A DNA stretch of 21,973 nt from CAYNNP01 sp964398215 (lineage in GTDB: Bacteria; Planctomycetota; Planctomycetia; Pirellulales; Pirellulaceae). The notes beneath the pieces are model-generated. The model was not told the DNA's origin and did no database searches. It worked only from the letters and a program-made list of their open reading frames with translations. The position numbers were made by a program, and so were the translations under genes. Position 1 is the first letter of the stretch. Each line of letters begins with the position of its first letter. Positions 7,859-15,351 of the stretch are shown here, piece by piece. The DNA is taken from contig CAYNNP010000100.1 in assembly GCA_964398215.1 (NCBI GenBank), forward strand, positions 1-21,973, read 5' to 3'.

Positions 7859-9406
7859 TTGTTCGACACCTTAATGGACGAATTCGAAGACGGCGTACCC
7901 AACGCGGAAGCCGTGACTGGTGGCGGATTTCGCAAGATGCCGGAGGACGATGGCGATGGTGTACGTGTTGTCGTTCCCGATGGCGAAGTGCAACTGGAGA
8001 GCCCTGACGAGTTGATCCCGTTGGACGAAGTTGAAACTTGGTCCGACGATCCCGTCCGAATGTACCTAACGCAAATGGGTGAAATCCCATTGCTGACGCG
8101 CCGCGAAGAAATTGAGTTGGCCAAACGGATCGAAGAAACGCGTCGCCGTTTTCGAACCAAGCTGATCGAAAACCACTACGTTTTGGTCGAAGCCTACAAG
8201 ACTCTCAAGAAAGTCTACCGTGGCCAACTGCCGTTTGATCGTACGGTTCAAGTTTCTGTGACCGACCGATTGGAAAAAGATCAGATCGTTGGACGTTTGC
8301 CGCACAACCTTCGCACCTTGCAAACGCTGCTAAAACGCAATCGTCATGACTGGAAAGTTGCACTTAGTAAAAGTGCCTCCAAGCGTCGTCGCGCAGAAGC
8401 GTGGCGTGCTTTGGCCCGTCGTCGTCGTCGCGCTGTACGTCTGATCGAAGAATTGGGTCTTCGTACGCAACGTATCGAGCCCCGACTTGGATTGCTGGAA
8501 AAGTTCTCGCAGCGGATTCATGAAATTGATCGTGAAATCAAACAACTGCGCAAGACCAAGCAGGGCCGTGATATTCGCGACAAATTGCTGCATGAACGTC
8601 GTCAGATCCTGACCGCCTGCCAGGAGAGCCCAGTATCGCTTAGCAATCGTGTGTTGATGCTGAAAAAAGTCTTTTCGGAGTATCAACAAGCCAAACGAGA
8701 GTTGAGCGAAGGGAACCTGCGATTGGTTGTTTCGATCGCCAAGAAGTACCGCAACCGTGGTTTGTCCTTCTTGGATTTGATCCAAGAAGGTAACGCTGGC
8801 TTGATGCGTGCTGTTGATAAATTCGAGTATCGGCGTGGATTCAAATTCTGCACCTATGCGACTTGGTGGATTCGTCAGGCGATCACGCGAGCGGTCGCAG
8901 ATCAAAGCCGTACGATTCGGATCCCAGTTCACATGGTCGAAACCATGAGCCGTGTACGCAACGTGGCTCGCCAGCTTCTTCAGGAACTTGGTCGCGAACC
9001 AACCATTGAAGAAACCGCTCGCCGAGCCGACGTTACTGTCGAAGAAGCCCGCCGAGTACTGACAATGAGCCGCTTTCCAATCTCATTGGATCGGCCCGTT
9101 GGAAACAGCGAAGACAGCCAGTTCGGCGACTTGTTGCCTGATGGGACTGCCGAGAGCCCGCAGATTGGTGCAACACAAGAAATGTTGCGAGATCGAATCA
9201 CCAACGTGCTGAAATCACTTTCGTATCGTGAACGTGAAATCATCAAGCTTCGTTATGGCTTGGGCGACGGGTACAGTTACACACTGGAAGAAGTTGGCCA
9301 CATTTTCAAGGTAACACGAGAGCGAATTCGGCAGATCGAAGCCAAGGCCGTTCGCAAGCTGCAGCAGCCAAGCCGCAGCCAAGACCTTGTTGGTTTCTTG
9401 GACTAA
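7859..9406 (+). CDS. rpoD: RNA polymerase primary sigma factor (sigma-70, RpoD/SigA)
   Basis: This is a 515-residue group 1 sigma factor that directs RNA polymerase to housekeeping promoters. Region 1.2 is near residues 65-100 (DDPVRMYLTQMGEIPLLTRR). A non-conserved insert of about 175 residues follows. Region 2 lies near 280-365 and includes GNLRLVVSIAKKYRNRG, LDLIQEGNAGLMRAVDKF, and the -10 recognition helix in YATWWIRQAITRAVADQ and RTIRIPVHM. Region 3 follows. Region 4 (about 445-515) has REREIIKLRYGLGDG and the -35 reading helix around VTRERIRQIEAKAVRKL. The protein ends in LVGFLD, as primary sigmas usually do. Region 1.1 appears to be missing or reduced to about 60 acidic residues. The insert is unusually Arg-rich (RRRAEAWRALARRRRR). 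The start is TTG with AGGAG 8 nt upstream. A strong terminator follows, so the gene is probably monocistronic. Confidence 0.96.
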   Translation: MFDTLMDEFEDGVPNAEAVTGGGFRKMPEDDGDGVRVVVPDGEVQLESPDELIPLDEVETWSDDPVRMYLTQMGEIPLLTRREEIELAKRIEETRRRFRTKLIENHYVLVEAYKTLKKVYRGQLPFDRTVQVSVTDRLEKDQIVGRLPHNLRTLQTLLKRNRHDWKVALSKSASKRRRAEAWRALARRRRRAVRLIEELGLRTQRIEPRLGLLEKFSQRIHEIDREIKQLRKTKQGRDIRDKLLHERRQILTACQESPVSLSNRVLMLKKVFSEYQQAKRELSEGNLRLVVSIAKKYRNRGLSFLDLIQEGNAGLMRAVDKFEYRRGFKFCTYATWWIRQAITRAVADQSRTIRIPVHMVETMSRVRNVARQLLQELGREPTIEETARRADVTVEEARRVLTMSRFPISLDRPVGNSEDSQFGDLLPDGTAESPQIGATQEMLRDRITNVLKSLSYREREIIKLRYGLGDGYSYTLEEVGHIFKVTRERIRQIEAKAVRKLQQPSRSQDLVGFLD

Positions 9407-9430
9407 ATCAAGAAACTGATTCATCGCAAA

Positions 9431-9464
9431 AAAAGAACTCCGGTTTTAAAGCCGGAGTTTTTTG
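9431..9464. terminator. Intrinsic terminator, probably bidirectional, between rpoD and 9518-9994
   Basis: AACTCCGG (9436-9443) and CCGGAGTT (9452-9459) form a perfect 8-bp stem with an 8-nt loop. A T run (9458-9463) follows on the plus strand, and an A run (9428-9434) precedes it, giving a U tract on the minus strand as well. It can stop both rpoD and the convergent small gene. Confidence 0.92.
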
Positions 9465-9517
9465 TTGCACCAATCCAAAATGATCAGCGGCTGTGAAACC
9501 TCAATCACTCGGCAGCG

Positions 9518-9994
9518 TTATCGATCAACACGATCCTGTCGCAAAAAGTCGATCACTGATGCACTTTGAGACGCAGGTTGCTGTTGGCTTGAAAACAGCG
9601 ACTTAAAGAAGCCCGGTTTGTTGGCCGTTGTTCCCGATGGTTGACTTTGGTTTCCGCCCATGAAATTTGTAGGCAATAGCCGTTTGGGGTTCAGAGCATC
9701 TTTCGTGCGCGCCCAACTCTTGCGTGCCGACTGGCCGACTTCGCTGAACAAGCCGTCTTTTTTGGCAGTCATGCGTTGACGTTCTTCGGTCGTTGGCATG
9801 ACCTTGTTCTTGAAACCAGCCAAGCTAAATTTTGGCATTTTCCAGTTCGCTGGCTTCAAACCATTCGCGAGCTTGCCAATCGGTGTCTGGGAAAACGCGT
9901 CCTGCTTGCTATCGGTCTGAGCGGTTGCCGGTTGGCAATTCAGTGCAAATACGACCGTGACTACGGCCAGGATGGTTTTGGTGATCGTATTCAT
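9518..9994 (-). CDS. Small secreted protein of unknown function
   Basis: This is a 158-residue protein starting at the ATG at 9994 (MNTITKTIL), chosen because GGAG lies 9 nt upstream. Two further in-frame Met codons, at 10003 and 10024, are less well placed. A signal peptide spans about residues 1-26 (AVVTVVFALNCQPATAQ). The mature part is basic and rich in Lys, Ser, Gln and Pro, with Trp/Phe motifs (NWKMPKFSLAGF, RKSWARTKDALNP, GFFKSLFSS). It ends in SVIDFLRQDRVDR. No Cys remains after the signal and no domain is recognised. It converges on rpoD across the shared terminator. Confidence 0.7.
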   Translation of the reverse strand: MNTITKTILAVVTVVFALNCQPATAQTDSKQDAFSQTPIGKLANGLKPANWKMPKFSLAGFKNKVMPTTEERQRMTAKKDGLFSEVGQSARKSWARTKDALNPKRLLPTNFMGGNQSQPSGTTANKPGFFKSLFSSQQQPASQSASVIDFLRQDRVDR

Positions 9995-10120
9995 CAAACT
10001 CATCTCCAAAGAAAGGACGTCCAAATTTCAAACTAATTGGCTTGCGTATCCCAAGTCGAATGGGGTTTCAGCAACCCCAATTTGACAGAAACCGTGGTTT
10101 GCTTGGTGTTTCACGCCCGC

Positions 10121-10136
10121 GGCCAGGGTTCTGGCC
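10121..10136 (+). other. Possible hairpin in the alaS leader
   Basis: GGCCAG and CTGGCC are separated by GGTT, giving a 6-bp GC-rich stem with a 4-nt loop, about 80 nt before the alaS start. No T run follows, so it is not a terminator. A TTGACA at 10082-10087 lies upstream without a clear -10 partner. A regulatory role is only a possibility. Confidence 0.25.
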
Positions 10137-10216
10137 TCTGCGAATCGACTTCACTTCGATATCATCCAATTTGCAAACATGATCGACTTAATCTTTTTGT
10201 TAACGCCAAAGCGAAA

Positions 10217-13045
10217 ATGAAAACCGACGAACTCCGCGAAAAGTACCTCGACTTTTTTGAAAGTAAAGGCTGCGTCCGAAAACCTAGCGATGTGCTGGTG
10301 CCGACCTGGGATCCATCTGTCTTGTTCACGCCCGCCGGGATGAACCAGTTCAAAGATCATTTCTTGGGCAAGGTCAAACTCGATTTTACGCGTGCCACAA
10401 CTTGCCAGAAGTGTTTACGTACGGGTGACATCGACAATGTTGGACGGACAGCATTTCACCATACGTTCTTTGAAATGATGGGCAACTTCAGCTTTGGTGA
10501 TTACTTCAAAGAAGAAGCGATCATCTGGGCATGGGAGTTTTTGACTTCGCCCAAGTGGCTGGGGATCTCCAAAGATCGTTTGACCGTGACGGTCTACAAA
10601 GATGATGATGAAGCCTACGGGTTGTGGCGTGACAAAGTCGGTCTTCCGGACGAACGCATCACGCGGATGGACGAGGACGAAAATTTCTGGCCAGCCAGTG
10701 CGCCAAGCCAAGGTCCAGATGGTGTGTGCGGTCCCTGCAGTGAAATCTACTATCAGTTAGAAGACGGCAGTGACGTCGAAATTTGGAACCTTGTTTTCAC
10801 TCAGTTCAATCGCGTTGGCGATCCGCCGGACAACTTGAAACCGTTGCCCAGTCAGAACATCGACACCGGCATGGGGCTCGAGCGGACGGCCAGCGTCTTG
10901 CAAGGCGTGCCCACAAACTTCCACATCGACACATTGCACCCAATCGTTTTGGCAGCTGGCGAAGTCGTCGGCGTGTCCTACCAATATGATAGTGATAACG
11001 GTCGCCGCCTACGAAGGATCACCGACCACGCTCGCGCTTGCACGTTTGCGATTCACGAAAACGTTTATCCAGGACCAAAGGATGCGAAGTACGTTGTCAA
11101 ACGTTTGATCCGCCGGGCCGTTCTGGATGGATATCAAATGAACCTGCGAGAACCTTTCTTGTACCAATTGGTTCAAGCGGTCGCGGATTCCGCCAAAGTA
11201 CCCTATCCAGAGCTTCAAGAAACCGTTGACCGTGTTTCGGAAGTCATTGAATCGGAAGAGAAGGCGTTCTTTTCTACGATCGATGGCGGCATGAAACGCA
11301 TCGAACAATTGTTCGAGCAGATGAGGGACGAGTCAGCTGTGATGGTTCCTGGCGGCGTTGCAGCGGAACTCAACACGACTTACGGCGTTCCACCTGAATT
11401 GCTGCAAACACTTAGCGCTGAACAAAACTTTACGTTCGACTGGAATGGCTATCGAGGCGCGATGGATGAACATGCGATCGCCAGTGGTGCCGGACAACGC
11501 GAGCTTTTCCAGACGGGTCCTTTGGAAACGCTGAAAGAAGCTTTGCGCGAAACACCTTTTGTTGGCTATGACGACATCGTGGGCACCGCGGTCATCAAAG
11601 GTATCATTACGGGCAGCGGCCGGAAGGGGGAAGACGAAGGCCAACTGCTTAGCCATGTCGAGCGTCCCGGCGAATCGGAAATGCGTTTGATCCTGAATGA
11701 GTCTCCGTTTTACGGTGAGTCGGGCGGCCAAATCGGTGATGTTGGCACGATCAGCAGCGACGACTTTGAGTTTCAAGTCATCGACACGCAAAAACATGCG
11801 GGCCTGATCGTGCATCACGGCAAACTGATTCGTGGCGAACTAAAAGAAGGCGCCGAGTGCAAAGCTGTTGTCGATGATGACCGCCGCATCGCACTGGCTC
11901 GCGCCCACTCCGCAACTCATGTTCTGCACTACGCGCTTCACAAAAACATTGGCAAACACGCGCAACAGCAGGGCAGCAAAGTCGAACCGGATCGCTTGCG
12001 ATTTGATTTTACGAATCAAAAAGCGATCGACGATGATGCTCTCGTTCAAATCGAGAAAGATGTCTGGGTTCAGATCGACGAAGCCTCTGACGTGAAATGG
12101 GAAACGGTGCCACTTGCAGATGCTCGCCAAGCAGGCGCGATGATGTTGTTTGGTGAAAAATATCCCGACCCCGTGCGAATGGTTTCGATGGGCGAGTTTA
12201 GCAAGGAACTCTGCGGGGGAACTCATGTCGCAAATACACAACAAATCCAAGCCTTCGAGTTGGTGGTTGAAGAAAGTGTTTCTGCGGGAACGCGGCGGAT
12301 CGAAGCTCTAACGGGACCGCGAGCCGAATCACACCGCAAGCAAACACGATTGCTACTGGACACGGTGGCGTCAGTCCTGGGTTGCCAGCCAAATGAATCG
12401 TTGGCGGCAGTCGAACAATTGACCAATGAAATACGTCAACTGAAAAAGGAACTGGCGTCTGGAAAATCGAGCGAACACAAAGATCAGTTTGCCTTTGCCG
12501 GCGAAGGTGACTTGGTAAATTTGGAAGACTACAATTCGGTGCGATCTGCGGTTCGTGGCATCACACGGCGACTGAATGTATCGCTAGGCGAAGTCGAAAA
12601 TCGCTTGGAGTCATTGATCGTTGACCGCGTCAAACTGATCGGCGAACTGAAGAGTGCTACTGCTGGCGGAAAACTGTCTGCTGATGACTTGATCGCTGGC
12701 GGTGAAACCATTGGCGATACGCTGGTCGTGGTCGCAGAAACACCTGGAGCCAATCCAAACGTGATGCGAGGCTGGATCGATCAAATTCGCAAGAAGACCG
12801 ACGGGCCGACTGCTGTGCTACTTGCCGCTGTCCAAGGCACCAAAGTCCTATTGGTCGGCGGGCTGAGTAATGCTCTGGTCGATCGTGGGCTCAAAGCTGG
12901 GCAATGGGTTGGCGATACAGCCAAGGTAGTCGGCGGTGGAGGCGGAGGCCGTCCTGACATGGCTCAAGCTGGCGGCAAAGATCCTAGTAAGTTGCCGGAA
13001 GCGATCGAAATGGCCAAGCAATCGATGCGAGATCAATTGTCGTAA
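10217..13045 (+). CDS. alaS: Alanyl-tRNA synthetase
   Basis: This is a 942-residue class II synthetase that charges tRNA-Ala with alanine in the cytoplasm. The ATG at 10217 (MKTDELREKYLDFFESKG) is the conserved family N-terminus. The open frame reaches 60 codons further upstream, but that part looks non-coding. The catalytic domain shows TPAGMNQFKDHFLG, RTAFHHTFFEMMGNFSFGDY, CGPCSEIYY and DTGMGLERTASVLQG. The tRNA-binding helices contain DHARACTFAI and VKRLIRRAV. The editing domain has the metal ligands H564/H568 (HSATH) and C666/H670 (CGGTH), numbers that match the E. coli enzyme. The C-Ala domain ends with the Gly-rich GGGGGGRPDMAQAGG. It is somewhat longer than the E. coli protein (876). 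Its stop overlaps the end of the convergent HEAT gene. Confidence 0.97.
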   Translation: MKTDELREKYLDFFESKGCVRKPSDVLVPTWDPSVLFTPAGMNQFKDHFLGKVKLDFTRATTCQKCLRTGDIDNVGRTAFHHTFFEMMGNFSFGDYFKEEAIIWAWEFLTSPKWLGISKDRLTVTVYKDDDEAYGLWRDKVGLPDERITRMDEDENFWPASAPSQGPDGVCGPCSEIYYQLEDGSDVEIWNLVFTQFNRVGDPPDNLKPLPSQNIDTGMGLERTASVLQGVPTNFHIDTLHPIVLAAGEVVGVSYQYDSDNGRRLRRITDHARACTFAIHENVYPGPKDAKYVVKRLIRRAVLDGYQMNLREPFLYQLVQAVADSAKVPYPELQETVDRVSEVIESEEKAFFSTIDGGMKRIEQLFEQMRDESAVMVPGGVAAELNTTYGVPPELLQTLSAEQNFTFDWNGYRGAMDEHAIASGAGQRELFQTGPLETLKEALRETPFVGYDDIVGTAVIKGIITGSGRKGEDEGQLLSHVERPGESEMRLILNESPFYGESGGQIGDVGTISSDDFEFQVIDTQKHAGLIVHHGKLIRGELKEGAECKAVVDDDRRIALARAHSATHVLHYALHKNIGKHAQQQGSKVEPDRLRFDFTNQKAIDDDALVQIEKDVWVQIDEASDVKWETVPLADARQAGAMMLFGEKYPDPVRMVSMGEFSKELCGGTHVANTQQIQAFELVVEESVSAGTRRIEALTGPRAESHRKQTRLLLDTVASVLGCQPNESLAAVEQLTNEIRQLKKELASGKSSEHKDQFAFAGEGDLVNLEDYNSVRSAVRGITRRLNVSLGEVENRLESLIVDRVKLIGELKSATAGGKLSADDLIAGGETIGDTLVVVAETPGANPNVMRGWIDQIRKKTDGPTAVLLAAVQGTKVLLVGGLSNALVDRGLKAGQWVGDTAKVVGGGGGGRPDMAQAGGKDPSKLPEAIEMAKQSMRDQLS

Positions 13046-14253
13046 TCTTCGCGAACAGCAGAGACTCTGTTTTGTTCGATTGCTTGAATCGAGCTGGTAG
13101 CATGCTTGCGGACAAAGGAATCGTTGTCACTCTGGGCGACCCGTAATTCGTCCAGAACGCTGGAGTCGCCGACGATTCCTAAACTCCGTGCTGCGGCGGC
13201 TCGCACAAAAGAGGATTCATCCTTGAGCGCCGACAACAGCAAATCTTTTCCTTCGTGCTGAAATGCAACCGTTTGGTCAATTGCCAACCAACGAACGCGA
13301 TGGTCATCTTCATTTTGATAAAAACCAGTGACCGCAGCCAGCATTCCATCACATTCGCGTATTGCTTCCTCCGGGACACGGCGTAGCTCATTGATCGCGG
13401 TGTGTCGCACTCTCTTGTCAACATCGCCCAACGCTGGCTGCAACGCGTCCGCGTCGCCTCGAACAGCCGCAATCATCACGGCTAGCATGCGAATCTTGGC
13501 GTTTTCATGTTTTGCCTTCTTGCGGACAGCAAGCGTGGCTTCGTCTCCGTCCGCCAGCGCAACCGACTCCAGCACAGGTTGCATATCGCTTTTAAGATTG
13601 TCACCGCTGCTGTTTCTGGCGCAGTCAATCAGAGAATTGATCGATTCCAGATGCCCCTTGATCGCCTTCGTAAACAAAGGCAAATCAGATGTAATTTTAA
13701 GCTGATGAGAGTGCAGACGTTTGACAACATCATCGCCATTCTGTTGCTCGGTCGGTAAGCCAAAAGCAGTCTGGAAACTCTTGTTGCTTGGTTGTTGCGT
13801 TTGGAATGGGTTGTTGTTGACCGCGGTATCCATCAGCAACACTACTTTGATATTGGGAAGTGTTTCTTTTACTTGGCGGACGAAATCGTCATCAAAGGCA
13901 GTGCCATATAGATCCAGTACCTTGACTTGTTTCATGGCGCTCAGCGTCAGGAGCTCCTGCAACTCCTCTCGCAAAACAGCTGGAGCGTACCAACCTGAAA
14001 AAATCGGAGCCACATGAGCACGCAACTCAATTTCAGTAATGGTTTTTCCGTAAGCCTGATTGATGTACGGCCGAATGAACTTGGGAACGCTGTCTCGCTG
14101 TTCCATTGAAATGGTGCCACCAAGTCTGGCAACTGCAATCGCCAACTCGCGCTGCTTCATCGCTCGATGCGTTTGTGGCACGCAAGCGACCGCAGCAAGC
14201 AAGATCAGCACCAGTATGAATCGCAAGCTGAATTTGAATCGCAAACGTTTCAT
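13033..14253 (-). CDS. Membrane-anchored HEAT-repeat protein
   Basis: This is a 406-residue protein. A single N-terminal hydrophobic segment (about 8-26, FSLRFILVLILLAAVACV) is followed by a helix with MKQRELAIAVARLGGTI. This N-terminal module recurs in many planctomycete proteins. Residues 90-140 look like a short leucine-rich-repeat-like stretch (KQVKVLDLYGTAFDDDFV). From about residue 230 to 395 there are HEAT/armadillo-like helical pairs, for example DKRVRHTAINELRRVP, DHRVRWLAIDQTV, SSFVRAAAARSLGIVGD and DSFVRKHATSSIQAI. HEAT repeats bind partner proteins, and no enzyme motif is visible. The last 13 bp overlap the end of alaS on the opposite strand. The ATG at 14253 lies 25 bp before the stop-side end of the upstream oxidoreductase gene's frame (14278), so the two could share a transcript. 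Confidence 0.82.
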   Translation of the reverse strand: MKRLRFKFSLRFILVLILLAAVACVPQTHRAMKQRELAIAVARLGGTISMEQRDSVPKFIRPYINQAYGKTITEIELRAHVAPIFSGWYAPAVLREELQELLTLSAMKQVKVLDLYGTAFDDDFVRQVKETLPNIKVVLLMDTAVNNNPFQTQQPSNKSFQTAFGLPTEQQNGDDVVKRLHSHQLKITSDLPLFTKAIKGHLESINSLIDCARNSSGDNLKSDMQPVLESVALADGDEATLAVRKKAKHENAKIRMLAVMIAAVRGDADALQPALGDVDKRVRHTAINELRRVPEEAIRECDGMLAAVTGFYQNEDDHRVRWLAIDQTVAFQHEGKDLLLSALKDESSFVRAAAARSLGIVGDSSVLDELRVAQSDNDSFVRKHATSSIQAIEQNRVSAVREDYDN

Positions 14254-14277
14254 GCTTTTTCCTGCGCAAATATTGCT

Positions 14278-15273
14278 CTAATCGATCGTCAAAACGATCT
14301 TACCGGCCAATCCACCGCTACCTTCCAATGTAGCCTGCTCTTGCAATCGATGTGCTTCAGCGGCTTCCTGCAACGGCAACGTTTTGGAAATGTTGGCTTT
14401 CAGCTTCCCTTCGGACATCCATTGGTTGACCTGAGTCGCACAGGCTCGCATTTCATCGGCGCTTGCTTTGAACATAACGAACCCGTGTACCGAGCATTCT
14501 TTTACGTAGAAAGGCCCCACGGGGAATTCCGGCCGAGCGTCGCGACCAGCCATGACGACCATCCGTCCGCGACCGGCCATCAACTCGATTGCAGTGTCAA
14601 AATCGGGCTCGCGACGCGTTTCCCAAAAGACATTGATGCCCTCTGGGGCCTCGCGTTTGACGCCGTCCAAGATTGATTCGGCAGAATAATCGATCGCGAC
14701 ATCAGCTCCTAAATCCAAAATCCGTTGGCATTTCTCTGGGCTTCCACCCGTCGCCAAAACGCGCGCGCCGACAGCTTTTGCCATTTGTAGAACCATCGAC
14801 CCAACACCGCCGGTTCCACCGATGACCAACACCGTTTCCCCTGGCCGGAGGTTGGCCTCGCGGAATAGTCCCAGGTGCGCCGTGACAGCAACCAGCGCCG
14901 ATGCCGCTGCTTCCGCGAATGAAACGTTGTCAGGCAACGTGTAAACCCAATCGCTTTTAACAGCGATCTTTTCGGCAAAAGTTCCCTGCACACCCAACAG
15001 TCCTTGGTTCGTGCACCAAACACGATCGCCTGGCTTGACGTGAGTCACGTCGCTGCCAACTTTTTCAACAACACCTGCCGCATCACATCCAGGCATGAAT
15101 GGAATGGGCAACTCGAACGCCACCATTCCACCACGCACATACGTGTCGATTGGGTTGACCGAGACAGCATGATTGCGGATCAAGACTTGATCACGATCCA
15201 CTGTTGGTTCTGGCAAATCGCCAAATTCAATCGCACTCGGGTCACCGGTTTCGCGAATAAAAGCAGCACGCAT
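14278..15273 (-). CDS. NADPH:quinone oxidoreductase-like protein (zinc-free MDR family)
   Basis: This is a protein of about 331 residues from the medium-chain dehydrogenase/reductase superfamily, quinone reductase branch. The GroES-like N-domain begins MRAAFIRETGDPSAIEFGDL and has NPIDTYVRGG. GCDAAGVVEKVG, KPGDRVW and SALVAVTAHLGL are typical family blocks. The Rossmann domain carries the nucleotide-binding GGTGGVGSMVLQMAKAVGA. The structural Cys ligands of zinc alcohol dehydrogenases are absent. Likely role: NADPH-dependent reduction of quinones or enals in the cytoplasm; the substrate is unknown. The ATG at 15273 is preferred because it gives the family N-terminus. An in-frame ATG at 15327 would add 18 residues. 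No Shine-Dalgarno precedes either. It lies downstream of the S46 peptidase gene on the same strand, with a hairpin between them. Confidence 0.9.
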   Translation of the reverse strand: MRAAFIRETGDPSAIEFGDLPEPTVDRDQVLIRNHAVSVNPIDTYVRGGMVAFELPIPFMPGCDAAGVVEKVGSDVTHVKPGDRVWCTNQGLLGVQGTFAEKIAVKSDWVYTLPDNVSFAEAAASALVAVTAHLGLFREANLRPGETVLVIGGTGGVGSMVLQMAKAVGARVLATGGSPEKCQRILDLGADVAIDYSAESILDGVKREAPEGINVFWETRREPDFDTAIELMAGRGRMVVMAGRDARPEFPVGPFYVKECSVHGFVMFKASADEMRACATQVNQWMSEGKLKANISKTLPLQEAAEAHRLQEQATLEGSGGLAGKIVLTID

Positions 15274-15299
15274 GATAAACGTTGGGTTGGAGTTGATTT

Positions 15300-15319
15300 G
15301 CGGCTCGTTTCCGAGCCGC
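15300..15319. terminator. Perfect GC-rich hairpin between the S46 peptidase and oxidoreductase genes
   Basis: GCGGCTCG (15300-15307) and CGAGCCGC (15312-15319) pair perfectly around a 4-nt loop. It lies 33 bp past the peptidase stop and 27 bp before the preferred start of the next gene. There is no T run, only AAATC on the minus strand, so it may be a weak or factor-dependent terminator, an mRNA-end stabiliser or a single half of an interspersed palindrome. Confidence 0.5.
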
Positions 15320-15351
15320 TGGTCCATGAATTAGCGTCCGAGGTCGGAACG

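Noticed and set aside
7627..8160. 177-codon minus-strand open frame over the start of rpoD
   Set aside because: It is Ser/Arg-rich, lies antisense to the conserved rpoD start and region 1.2 and has no family resemblance, so it is a shadow frame.
8330..8932. 200-codon minus-strand open frame inside rpoD
   Set aside because: It is antisense to the sigma-factor insert and region 2. Its composition follows the rpoD codon pattern and no domain is visible.
10082..10110. TTGACA box upstream of alaS as a promoter
   Set aside because: The hexamer is perfect, but the sequence 17 nt downstream (GGTGTT) is a poor -10 box, so no promoter is called.
10037..10216. 60-codon upstream extension of the alaS frame
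   Set aside because: It lacks resemblance to any synthetase N-terminus. The family start MKTDELREKYLDFFE begins at 10217, and the extension contains the likely promoter and leader.
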